Made by a program: the position numbers and the translations under genes. Shown here in pieces: positions 1 to 9,694 of a stretch of 64,000 bases of DNA (within the stretch, counting starts at the first letter, position 1; the number at the start of each line of letters is the position of its first letter). This stretch comes from Limnanthes douglasii subsp. nivea. Lineage: Eukaryota > Streptophyta > Magnoliopsida > Brassicales > Limnanthaceae. Below the pieces are notes generated by a model. That model had not been told where the DNA came from and ran no database searches. It saw nothing but the letters and a program-made list of their open reading frames with translations. The DNA lies in assembly GCA_036936605.1 (NCBI GenBank), contig JAUPFV010000004.1, positions 122,128,852 through 122,192,851 of the forward strand. The letters are read 5' to 3'.

Positions 1-650
1 CATCTTCATTAACTTGATCAGTTTTTTCTTGAAGCTTCAAAGTCAACAAAACAACCTCCCTTTGGAGTTCTTCAATCTGTGGTGAAATTCAACAAGTATT
101 AGCCAAAGTAATGAAAATGCATTATTAAAATTGAAAACCTCTTAAACGACTTACTTGTCTATTCTTTCGTGCAAGAGAAATCTTAAGCCTTTTGTTTTCT
201 ACCGAGTATCTGTATTTTCCACTGGTTCTCTTCTTGACATATTCCATCCTCTTAAATAAAATACTACAAGTGCTTGCCTTGTAAACATTCATCCTCTTCG
301 TCCGAGTACTTGAGCTGCCCCCTTTCTTGGGCGTATTTTTATTATGATCCAACCACCCTCACATCTCTTGACCAGATTCCTCTTCCACTCCCCCGTAATC
401 AACTGTTTTGCCCAATTTCCATATCATTTGTTTCCCCTCCACTACAATACTTCGCCCGCTTCCCTCTTCTACTCATCATCGTCTTTTTCCTTTTGCCTGT
501 CAACTTCCTACCAGACCCTGCACCAGTCTCCCCCGATTCGAAGGCCCTTTCTTCAGCTTCTGTTAATTTTACCTCTCCTTCCAATATCTGCAACATGCAA
601 CTAGTATGTTCAAACAAACAGCGGACACGCACGTTGTTGACGCGTATCAT
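1..650 (-). CDS. Probable 3' exons of the mobile-domain-like gene, basic and coiled-coil region (partial)
   Basis: Open stretches at 650-399 and 352-155 encode Lys/Arg-rich peptides (GKRKKTMMSRRGKRAK; RMEYVKKRTSGKYRY) that look like nuclear localisation signals. An intron at 154-77 (78 bp) has donor CAA|GTAAGT and acceptor CACCACAG|ATT, phase 0, and leads into IEELQREVVLLTLKLQEKT, a short coiled coil that runs off the left edge. Orientation and spacing fit a continuation of the gene at 990-2068, but the link across 650-990 is inferred and the frame changes near 390. Partial; function unknown. Confidence 0.35.
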
Positions 651-654
651 TCGA

Positions 655-989
655 ATGAAGTGACACTACGCTGCGAATCCTATAATGATTAATTTAATAT
701 CTCGCGATGCGAGTCATACAACCGTAGACCTCATGCGCGAGTCACATTCGTATTATTCGATGCGATTCGTTCTCCCATCAAGAAAATACGACGTGATGCA
801 TGCATTACTGACGTATATGTCGTGTTTTTGCCACGCACCATAGGATGCGATTATCGATTGCGAATCGCATACCTACTACGCGAGATGGATGAATTCACCT
901 CTTACTAAACTCTAGAAGATAGACATATTCATATCACGATACAGCAATTACCAATTAATATAAATTGCGGTACGTTATCACGCGAGTCA
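655..989. other. Gap with scattered CGCGAG/TGCGA motifs, no gene seen
   Basis: About 330 bases without a supportable exon. CpG-rich words such as TGCGCGAGT, TGCGATTCG, ACGCGAGAT and CACGCGAGT recur, resembling those of the tandem repeat at 2215-2706. It could be intron of the surrounding minus-strand gene model. Confidence 0.4.
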
Positions 990-2068
990 CTACATAAATA
1001 ACATGCGACGGCCATATATTACATCATCATCGGGGAGCTTCATCAGCCTTTCAACAAGCGCAATAGTGGACTCCTTGCACTCGAGCCCCCACCATTTGTA
1101 GCACCTAAGAATCATGTTAGGCCTTACTAAATCTTCCCCTAGCGTGGTGTGCTCCATTATGAAGGACTGGGAAAAGACAGGTCGAACTAGTGTCACTTTT
1201 ATAAGAAAACAAAATAATACAAACAGCAAGTTCAATACTCACCAATAACACTGCTACGCAACCGATGACGTGATATGGGGTCCCTTTCTCCAAACAATTA
1301 ACCATAGACTTCGTCAGCTTCTCAACAATTTCTCCCGACCAATCATAGTCATTAATTTTGAGCATGTCTTCTACGTATAAAACCATTGTCCAGCCCATGA
1401 TATCTCCAGATACAGAGTAGAAAAGGGTAGAACAAATTAAGAGTATCAGAAGCTTCCAAACGTCGGTTACTGATTCCTCACTCCTATCATTTGCTGTTAT
1501 TTCTATTGCTTCATGTTTCAAAACATACAGTAGTTATTTAATTGTATATGCTAAAACATGGCTAGCTTTCATAATCTGTTATTTCTACCTTTATCATCGC
1601 ATTTGAAATAGCATTTTGGTTTGACGGTCCACTTTTCCTCACCCTTGGACGCAAGAAATATTTCTGCATCGGTGGAGACTGGCTCTCCGCACCATCGGCA
1701 AATCTTCCAGTGAAAACCCCTGTTTTGTTCATTTGCATTTCCTCCGTTCCGTGTTTAAGACCGAAGATGGCTTTAACATCGTTTATGGTCAGTTTAACCC
1801 TCTTCGAGCCTATTCTAAAACACCCATTATTTACTGAATATCTCTTTATAATCTCCTCTATAACTTTGTTAAACTTCATCTTCGGCAGATCTTCGTTCAT
1901 TAGCATGAAGGAAGTTTTTAGCAACATATGGAATGGTGTGTTCTTCGTAGCCTCGATATGCTCCTCAGCCACTATGTCTTTCTGCAGCAAATTTAATATG
2001 CTGACCAAACCAGACCTGTAAAAAGTACCTTTGCCCATAGCAGAACTTGTACACACAAAAGAACACAT
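990..2068 (-). CDS. Plant-mobile-domain / DUF1985-like protein, 5' exons
   Basis: The first open exon runs from 2068 down to about 1590 and contains FRIGSKRVKLTINDVKAIFG near residue 85, the pattern seen at the start of plant mobile-domain (aminotransferase-like) and Ulp1-associated DUF1985 proteins. A second exon (about 1511-1243) continues the fold with YDWSGEIVEKLTKSM and GCVAVLL. A clear intron follows at 1242-1167 (76 bp): donor GTGAGT, pyrimidine-rich end CTTTTCCCAG, phase 0 on both sides, joining GCVAVLL to SFIMEHTTLGEDL. The junction between the first two exons is not resolved; an AAATAACAG motif recurs on both sides of it. Such proteins are frequently carried or amplified by transposons, so this may be a captured copy rather than a host gene. 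Molecular function is not known. Confidence 0.5.
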
Positions 2069-2214
2069 ATGTTAGATTTTAGTAATACATATCTCCTTCT
2101 AGAAACTAATTATAAACCCAACATATATGAGTCAACATATACAACGCGTGATAGACCAAACATGTTGCGCGAGATACACGCCAATGACCCATATTGTAGC
2201 CTCATCGACCAACC

Positions 2215-2706
2215 CTATGATGTGACATGCTCAGTACATGTCGCGCGTGTTACCCTTCACTAGTTAACCCAGACACCTCCCATCCCTTACCACACAAGAC
2301 ATGACAACGATATACGCGAGATACGAATTACAAAACCATTTCCATACGCAAGATAGGTACAAAACATCTACGAAACACAAAACTCAACAGCCCCTACGCG
2401 ACATGGCTCACTTCCCATCAGCGAGATACACATAACAAACGCAATATCGACTACCATTTCTTATGATGTGACATGCTCAGTACATGTCGTGCGTGTTACC
2501 CTTTACTAGTTAACCCAGACAACTCCCATCCCTTACCACGCGAGACATGACAACGATATACGAGAGATACGAATTACAAAACCATTTCCATACGCGAGAT
2601 AGGTACAAAACATCTACGAAACACAAAACTCATCAGCCCTTACGCGACATGGATCGCTTCCCATTAGCGAGATACACATAACAAACATAACCTCGACTAC
2701 CATTTC
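2215..2706. repeat. 246-bp tandem duplication (two copies)
   Basis: Copies occupy 2215-2460 and 2461-2706 with a period of exactly 246. Both begin TATGATGTGACATGCTCAG after one base and end CTACCATTTC, with only about 15 substitutions by eye. Each contains the motifs TACGCGAGAT, TACGCGACATGG and AGCGAGATACAC. No ORF runs through the pair. It lies immediately upstream of the minus-strand gene, so it could be promoter or 5' flank. Confidence 0.9.
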
Positions 2707-4100
2707 AGACTCCACGACAACGATAAGGAGATGTGATGACCCCATACGCGAGATACGGTCGGAAAACAACAAAGTCATCTTCCAATTTAGGACCCATGAT
2801 ACGCGAGACACATGCTAAAACTACTGTCAACATGATGCATTAAAACACTGAAGCAGACGCGATATAATCTATACACATGATGAACTGCCCAGGTTTCAAT
2901 TTCCAGACAATAACACACGTAAAGGAAATCAAAAAACCAAGGCGATCCCGACAGCACGCCTGAATCGACATGTTACGCCTACCTACAACTATAACCGGCC
3001 GTAGAATGTAAACCCAGTAGTTTCCCGATAACAGTCCATAGCGATATCATCCAACAAGCAGTCGTCTAAACTCGATTAATAAAAAAAGTAAGAAATAACC
3101 GTCCCGTACCTTAACTGTAGTTCCGACAATCGAACTTCGCCGGCCCCGGTGGTTCTTGTTTCACACGAAGAAATAAAAGATGGAGTTGGGCGATCGGTTC
3201 GTACCACAGTTCTTCTAGACTCGTCGGAGTTTGTTCGGTAAAAACGAGACAGTCGACAGACTTTTTTAGGGTTAAACTTCTTTCTGACTTTCTTCTATGG
3301 TCTTTTCAGTTTCTAAAAGTTATTGGGATTTGGGGGAAAAGTAAAAATTAAATTAATAATAACCTACTTTCTCTTTCTTCTAGTATTAGGGCTAATTTGG
3401 TAAAAAATTGGCTTCTTAGTAGTAGTGTAAAGGGTCTCATATTTAGGTACTTATTAGGGATTTCATACTTGAGAAGGTATTTTCTGGTACTTTTCTCAAT
3501 TATTTATAGAAAAACGGTGAAAGTGTGATGAGGAAACTGTCAAAAGAATATGAAGGGTTAATGATGGTTATTGGAGAAGAAAATGGGCAGAGAAAGTGAA
3601 GGGTTTGTTTTACAGTTGTTAAAAAAGCACTAAATGGTAACCTACTAAGTAGAGTAATACATGTACTCTGTCATACCTAGTGGTATTGAGCACGCGTATT
3701 AGAGTATTCCAAATATTTCTTTCTGTTGTAAATAGGCAATTGAAAGACTATGCGCGTGAGATTTCGAAGCGTATTCAAAAGGTTTGAGTAAGGATTTGAG
3801 GAGACCCTACACACAATATTAACTGGTTCTAGTTTGAAGCAGATTAAATATGTTTTTGTTCAAAAATGATAAGTGAATAACTTAACAGTTTTGAAGCAAT
3901 AATGAATGGTGTATATTCGAGGAAAATTTGGATATGACTTTAAATATTTCAAGTTCTCATTCGTTATTCTTCATAACAACTAGGGGGCTACTGATAAGGA
4001 TATGAATTATTGGGAACTTAATATAATAATATTAAGGTTATTTAAGATAAATTATTAAGTTATGAGAAGAAATTTATGTTATTTGTAAATATAAAAGATT
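2707..4100. other. Non-coding flank with 5'-leader-like sequence
   Basis: No supportable gene. CGCGAGAY words continue to about 2810. Around 3180-3310 the minus strand carries a telo-box-like AAACCCTAA-type sequence (plus TTAGGGTTAAAC near 3268) amid pyrimidine/purine-skewed sequence, typical of plant 5' leaders. It could be the upstream leader of the minus-strand gene ending at 2068, but no TATA or start site is certain. From about 3320 on the sequence is plain AT-rich. Confidence 0.3.
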
Positions 4101-5782
4101 GTAGTGCAATTTTCCTTATTTTGAAACTGATTCAGTGGATGAAGTCTTACACGCGAATAAATAGAACGTGAGACGATGAATGAATGAACTTTTTTTCTAT
4201 GAAACAAACTTCTGAACTTAAGGATCAATGATATTGAAAATCTATCTGGTTTCAAGCATGGAAAATGCCTACAAAATACTTTGGTATACCAATCTATTTA
4301 AGTAAGAAGATTTTTTATTTTGATGACTTGGTGAACAAGATAAGAGAAATAATTCATGAATAGGACAGTAAGTTATTATCTTTTGGTAGTAGACTAACTC
4401 TTACTCAATCAATTCATATGGCCTTACCTAATTACTATCTTCAAAGCTATATTTTGCCTAAAACTGTAATCATGAGAATAGAGAAGTTATGTAATAGATT
4501 TATGTGGGGTTCTAAGGATCTAAAGCATGCAATTATTTGGACTAAATGATATAATATTTGCAAGCCTTATGAGGAGAGTGGTCTAAATTTGAGAAGTATG
4601 CAAACAAATTTCTCATGTAAATTATGGTGCAACTTAAGAGAGAAAAATTCTTTATGATCAAGGTATATGATGGCCAAATACTGCACTAATTCTCATCCTC
4701 TCTATGTGCAAGAACCAATAAAAGATTCCAAAATGTAAAAAAGATTACTAAGCATAAGAGAAGTGGCTGAGCCTTTTATTTTTTGGCATATTGTAAAGAG
4801 TGATATGGACTTTTGGATTGAGAAATTATATAACACCCATGATTTTATCCATTCATCTTTAATATCCCATGTTGGTTATGATACGAAAAAGTAAAAAACT
4901 ATTGGAAAGAGGATCGTTGGAATTTGGATAAGCTAAAGTCTGACGTAACAATATTTGATATAGAAAAAATTTAAAGTTTTACTATAAAGGAAACATAGAA
5001 GATGTTATTAGATGGTCATTATTAGACTTTGAAGATTTCAAAACTAAGAAAACATGGAATATATTAGAATTAACGGTACTAAGTCTAGTCTTTTCAAAAG
5101 ATTATAGAATAATACAACTTCTAATAAGTGCTCATTTCTTATTTGGAGGTTGTTACACAATTGGATCCCTGTGGACACTATTTTACAAAATAGAAACTTC
5201 TACCTTGCTTCAAAATGTCAATTTGATGATCAACTGAGTCTCTGAATCACCTTTTTATCCAATGTAACTTAACGTGGGATGTTTGGAAAGATTTTGCAAC
5301 TTTGTTTGGTATTATTATTGATAAACATATGAATATAACCTACCTTATTCTTAGTTGGTATTGATCCACTAACAAAGAAGTTCGTATAAAAACTATACTT
5401 CTTTCTATAATCTGTTGAGTTATCTGAATCCCTAGGAATAAAGCTAAGAACAATAAAAATAACATTACATCTATATCTATAGTAGACTATATTAAGCATA
5501 TCATTTCTAGTCTTGACTATGCTAAGCTATTAAAGAAATCTTATTAGAGTAATAATGCAAAGGTTGCCAAGGAACTTGGGTGTTTCCAGTATCCAAACAA
5601 AACAAGTATTGTCACTAATCTTAAATGGAAACCGCCTTTGGGAAATAGAATATAACTTAACTTAGGTGTTTTTTTTATCTTATCTAGAGGGTCTATTATA
5701 GGTGTCCTCATAAGAGACAATAAAGGTGATATATTACCTTCTTATGACAGAGTTTTATGGAAAACAATCACCTTTTATTGTT
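4100..5782 (+). pseudogene. Old LINE (L1-type) ORF2 relic, 5' part
   Basis: Translating the plus strand across many stops gives a degraded non-LTR ORF2: a reverse-transcriptase 3' segment (PTKYFGIPIYLSK, like the LPxxYLGxPL motif) near 4270, the thumb/connection (FMWGSKDLKHAIIW; KPYEESGLNLRSM) at 4500-4600, a zf-RVT domain (IPVDTILQNRNFYLASKCQF, then HLFIQCNLTWDVW) at 5160-5285, and the start of an RNase H domain (LKWKPPLG; GVLIRDNKGD) at 5620-5740. It stops at 5782, where LTR element 1 is inserted, and resumes at 15732. EN and N-terminal RT were not found. Clearly dead. Confidence 0.8.
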
Positions 5783-6204
5783 TGATGAGTCCGGATTCTG
5801 TCACCACTCTTTGAAAGAACCGGACAAGGGCAATTCAGACATCATCCATCTAACCGGACAGGGACAATTCGGAAAGCCTCCACTTACTAAATTTTCCGAA
5901 CATAACTAAAGTATTAAAAACTTAATCACTTCATGATTAAACTAATTACTTGTTTACTTAAAAGCTAGTGGGTCTTTAAACTCGACCCGAATCCATAAAA
6001 CACAACCCAAAAGCCCATATGGCCCAAAAGATAAAGGGTATAAATACCCAACCACCTACATTAAATGAGGGTAATGAAAATTAAATACAACCAGGCAGCT
6101 CAATTCTCCCTCTACATTCTACTCAAACATTTAATACCTTCAAAACTCCACAAAACTCTAAAAACAATTACAAAATTACCCTCGAACGAAAATAAACCAC
6201 ACCA
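5783..6204 (+). repeat. 5' LTR of element 1 (422 bp)
   Basis: Begins TGATGAGTCCGG and ends CACACCA, matching the 3' LTR at 15319-15726 along its whole length. A TATAAATA box lies at 6039-6046. A small block near 6072-6095 differs from the 3' copy by an indel. Confidence 0.93.
6039..6046 (+). promoter_or_regulatory. TATA box of the element 1 LTR promoter
   Basis: TATAAATA within GGGTATAAATACCC, two thirds of the way through the LTR, at the expected U3/R position. The same box is at 15574-15581 in the 3' LTR. Transcription start would fall near 6070. Confidence 0.7.
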
Positions 6205-6232
6205 AATTGCCGACCACAGTGGGAGCACGACG
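6205..6232 (+). other. Degenerate primer-binding-site region
   Basis: The bases after the 5' LTR (AATTGCCGACCACAGTGGGA) resemble the ATTGGCGCCGAC...GTGGGA leader common to many plant LTR elements, with the central GGC of TGGCGCC apparently lost. No exact tRNA-complementary site remains, so this is a relic call. Confidence 0.3.
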
Positions 6233-6276
6233 GTGCCTGAATCTAGAATTCAAAACCATTAGAAAAACCAGTCCGA

Positions 6277-7906
6277 ATGAATCCGGTTGCACCGGAAGTA
6301 CCACCATTTTTGCTTGAAGTGGTGGGAGAAAATGATGAATATACCATCGAGGAGCGTGATAGGTTAAAAGCGAGATAGAAGCTCTGAGGGCAGAGAGGGC
6401 CAAGATGGGCATAAAAGAGAAGTCAAAGGCATCAGTTGCTCTTCATACTGACAACCCTAGAGAGCATGAGCCTTCGAAAACCCATGTGAGTACGAAGAAG
6501 ACTCATGCTAGCTCTAAAAATTATCACCAGTCCAAGCCGGTGGAAAGATCTGATTCAGACTCAGAATCTTCCAGTAGCTCCTCGGGAAAAGATGGAGTTG
6601 AAGAATCCTTGTCATCCAGCAGTGATGAGGGCCGATCTAAAAAGAAACAAAAGTTGGTTAAGAAGTATTCAAGAAAAAAGGATAGGCAAGGAAAGTTAAA
6701 GAGGCATATAGGCAAAGGATCGTCTCATAGCTGGAGACACATAGACCGGATGCTGGTGGATCCTTTTGCCTTCCATGATGAACCAGGTATCTTTGCAACT
6801 CCTAACGAGGATACCGTCAGTCGTGGCTGGAATTGGAAACAATATCCATTGTCGTCCAAGATCCTATCCGGGAACCTTCCTAAGAGGTTTGATAGTACGA
6901 AAATGGAAAAATACGATGGCAGTAAAGACCCGAACAACCACTTGGAACAATTTAAAATTTTCATGATGAATTTTGATGATGACGACAAGCTGATTTGTAG
7001 GGCATTCTCCCAGTCCTTTACGGGGAGTGCCCTGAAGTGGTATAACAGCCTACCACAGGGTGCATCAGAAATTTCGATACCTTTTGGGTGGCCTTCCGGA
7101 GGCAGTTTGTTGGAAGTAAGGAGGTGAAGGGTAATGGACACACCATCATCCATTGTGCCCAGGAACCGAATGAATCCCTAAAAGAATACATAAGTCGCTT
7201 TGTAAACACCAAAAATGGGTTGGCTGATTGCTTTAAGCAGGTAGCAATAGCATCTCTGAGGCAGAGCTTAAACCCTGGAAATTTGGCTGATTCAGTGACC
7301 AGAAAAAAGACCATGACATGGGGAGGTCTACTGAATCAGGTTGGAAAGTAAATTAGTGTGGATAAAACAAAGAAAACTAGGGTGCACAGGCAGGTGAGGT
7401 CTGCTCCGGTTGCACCAAACCCAAACCAAAATCAGTCCGGGAACAAGGCAAGGGAGGCCGGGCAGGGTCAAAACAGAGCCAAAGCTCAGTCTCAGCCAGT
7501 TGCGCCTGCCCAGAGTCAACAATCTAGAAATAAGCGAGGGCCTTGGGTTCAATCGGAGTGGTTTGCTGAGCTAAAAGAAAACGTAGCCACCATTTATGAC
7601 AAAATGAAAGAAGAAGTACACTATAGAAGGCCGGCCGCATTACAATCTCCTAGGGAGAGCCGTAACAATTGTTTCTGTCAGTATCATAATGATACAGGCC
7701 ATACCACCGAGGACTGTATTGCTTTAAAGCAAGAAGTTCATAATTTAATTGAAAGAGGAAAGTTGGGAGCGTATGTTAAAAGAAGAGGAGGAAATAGGCC
7801 TGATAACGCTCATCGGGCTGGTCCAAACAATGCAGGCACATCAGCTCTGGAGGGAGCTATGGTGATAATCGAGAGATTCGATGTAGAGTCAGAGTACTTG
7901 TCATAG
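6277..7906 (+). pseudogene. gag: gag of element 1 (broken by two frameshifts and a stop)
   Basis: The likely native start is the ATG at 6277 (MNPVAPEVPPFLLEVVGEND); a 1-nt shift near 6380 moves to the frame open from 6405. That stretch has a Ser/Lys-rich head, then the retrotransposon gag core (MEKYDGSKDPNNHLEQFKIF, ALKWYNSLP) at about 6900-7070. A second frameshift near 7085 leads to the frame containing EPNESLKEYISRF. A TAA at 7349-7351 interrupts the same frame, which resumes and ends at 7906 with a zinc-knuckle-like CQYHNDTGHTTEDC. Gag would coat the genomic RNA in virus-like particles; this copy cannot make it whole. Confidence 0.88.
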
Positions 7907-8459
7907 TGGATTGTCCCACTTGTTATAATGCTATTCTGGGGGGTCTTGGCTCTGTAGAATGCATGCAGTGGCCTCAACAGTCCACCAATGTTTGAAATAC
8001 GCTGTGCAAGGACAAGTGGGAGTTGTTCGGAGCAGCCAAAAGATAGCAAGAGAGTGTTATGCAACAGCACTGGCTCTTTGGACGTTGGAGGCAGTTCGTA
8101 TCAATGAAGAATAGCAGTTTGAGGGGCTTTCTGGGGTGAGGGTGAAATTGATGACCCTAGAGAGACCCTGGAGTTTTAATACCAGTTGAAGAAGTTGAAA
8201 CACATTCTTTAGAAGAGGGAAAAAATGTTAAGATAGGGTCCAAAATTTCATCAGAATTAAAGGCTAAAATGTTGAAGTTCCTAAAAGACCATCAGCATGT
8301 TTTTGCTTGGTGCAATGCTGATGTTACCGGGGTCCAGCAGATATTATATCACACCAACTGTCCATCCGAAGAGACATAGCACCTGTAGTACAAAAGAGAA
8401 GAGCTTTTTCTAAGGAAAAGGCTGATGTCATAGTTCAGGAAGTCGACAGGCTTACTAAG
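7907..8459 (+). pseudogene. pol: Protease remnant and RT N-terminal linker of element 1
   Basis: No long frame is open here, but pieces match the Tat pol polyprotein: DCPTCYNAILGGLGSVE is the C-terminal part of the aspartic protease (usually DCPxxYNxILGRPxL), and further on LKFLKDHQHVFAW and ADVIVQEVDRLTKMG are the linker leading into RT. Frames change several times, so protease is inactive here. Confidence 0.7.
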
Positions 8460-9694
8460 ATGGGGCACATAAAGGAGTCTCAGTATCCTTTATGGACAGT
8501 CAATTCGGTGTTAGTGAAAAAGAAAAATGGCAAGTGGCGTATGTATATCGAATTTACAGATCTCAACAGAGCTTGTCCAAAGGATTCCCGGTCCCCCGGA
8601 TTGATCAGCTGGTGGATTCCACATCTGGGAATAAGCTACTATCTTTCATGCATGCCTTCTCCGGGTACAATCAGATTCAAGTAGATCCGAAGGATCAGGA
8701 GCATACTACGTTTGTTACTGATAGGGGCCTTCATTGTTACAAGGTGATGCCATTTAGGTTAAAAAATGTTGGGGCTACTTATCAGAGGTTGGTAAACAAA
8801 GCTTTTGCTGATCAAATTGGAAGAAACATGGAAGTATACATCGACGATATGATGATAAAAAGTGTAGACGAAGAGCTACACTTGACAGATCTCCAAGAAA
8901 CTTTTGCTAACTTAGTGAAAGTAAATTTGAAATTAAACCTAGAAAAGTGTGTGTTTGGAGTGCAGCCCGGGAAATTCCTGGGGTATGTAATAAGTGAGCA
9001 AGGGATACAGCCTGATCCGGACCAGCTTAATTCTTTGTTCCAAATGGAGCCTCCTCGGAATATTAAAGAAGTACAAAGGTTGACTGGGAGGTTGGCTGCG
9101 TTAAATCGATTCATTTCAAGGTCTTCGGACAGGTGTGCCCCATTTTTTCAAACTTTAAAAGGAGAAAAGGGATTCGACTGGTCTCCACAATGCGATGAGG
9201 CCTTCGATGAAATCAAAAAACACCTTTCCTCCCCCAAGACTTTGTTTAAACCCGTTGACGGAGAGACTCTTTTCATATACTTGGCAGTTTCCAGTTGTGC
9301 CATAAGTGCCGTATTGGTGAGGGAGGTGGATAATTATCCCCGTCCGGTGTATTACATCAGCAAGAGCTTGATAGATGCAGAAAAACGCTATCTGAAGCTT
9401 GAAAAAATAGCATTAGCCCTGGTGATTGCTGCAAGGAAGATGAGGCCTTATTTCCAGGTTCATCCTATTATTGTCCGGACGTCTTTTCCATTAAAAAATG
9501 TTCTTCAAAAGGCAGACATTTCAAGTAGAATGACTAAGTGGTCAGTGGAATTGGGGGACTTCGATATTGATTTTGCCCCCCGGACAGCAATCAAAGCCCA
9601 AGCTATGGCTGATTTCTTAGTTGAATTCAATTCAGAAAAGGATACAGAGCAAACAACTGATATCAAAGATAAAAGTCTGGGTCGTCCAGACTGA
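8460..9694 (+). pseudogene. pol: Reverse transcriptase and RNase H of element 1
   Basis: RT begins in the frame with VLVKKKNGKWRMY and LNRACPKDS; a frameshift near 8585 moves to the frame open to 9694. It contains FSGYNQIQV, the YKVMPFRLKNVGATYQRL block, and the catalytic motif YIDDM at about 8836-8850. The connection and classical RNase H follow (LAVSSCAISAVL and YYISKSL at 9280-9380). Apart from the frameshift the RT motifs are intact. It ends at GRPD, where a third shift leads into the integrase-containing frame that overlaps from 9621. Confidence 0.9.

Noticed and set aside
274..663. 129-codon plus-strand frame
   Set aside because: Pro/Ser/Leu-rich complement of the basic minus-strand exons; those have good splice sites, so the plus frame is a shadow.
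6205..6240. Exact tRNA primer-binding site in element 1
   Set aside because: Only a degenerate resemblance to the TGGCGCC-type leader; no intact tRNA 3' complement, so recorded only as a relic.
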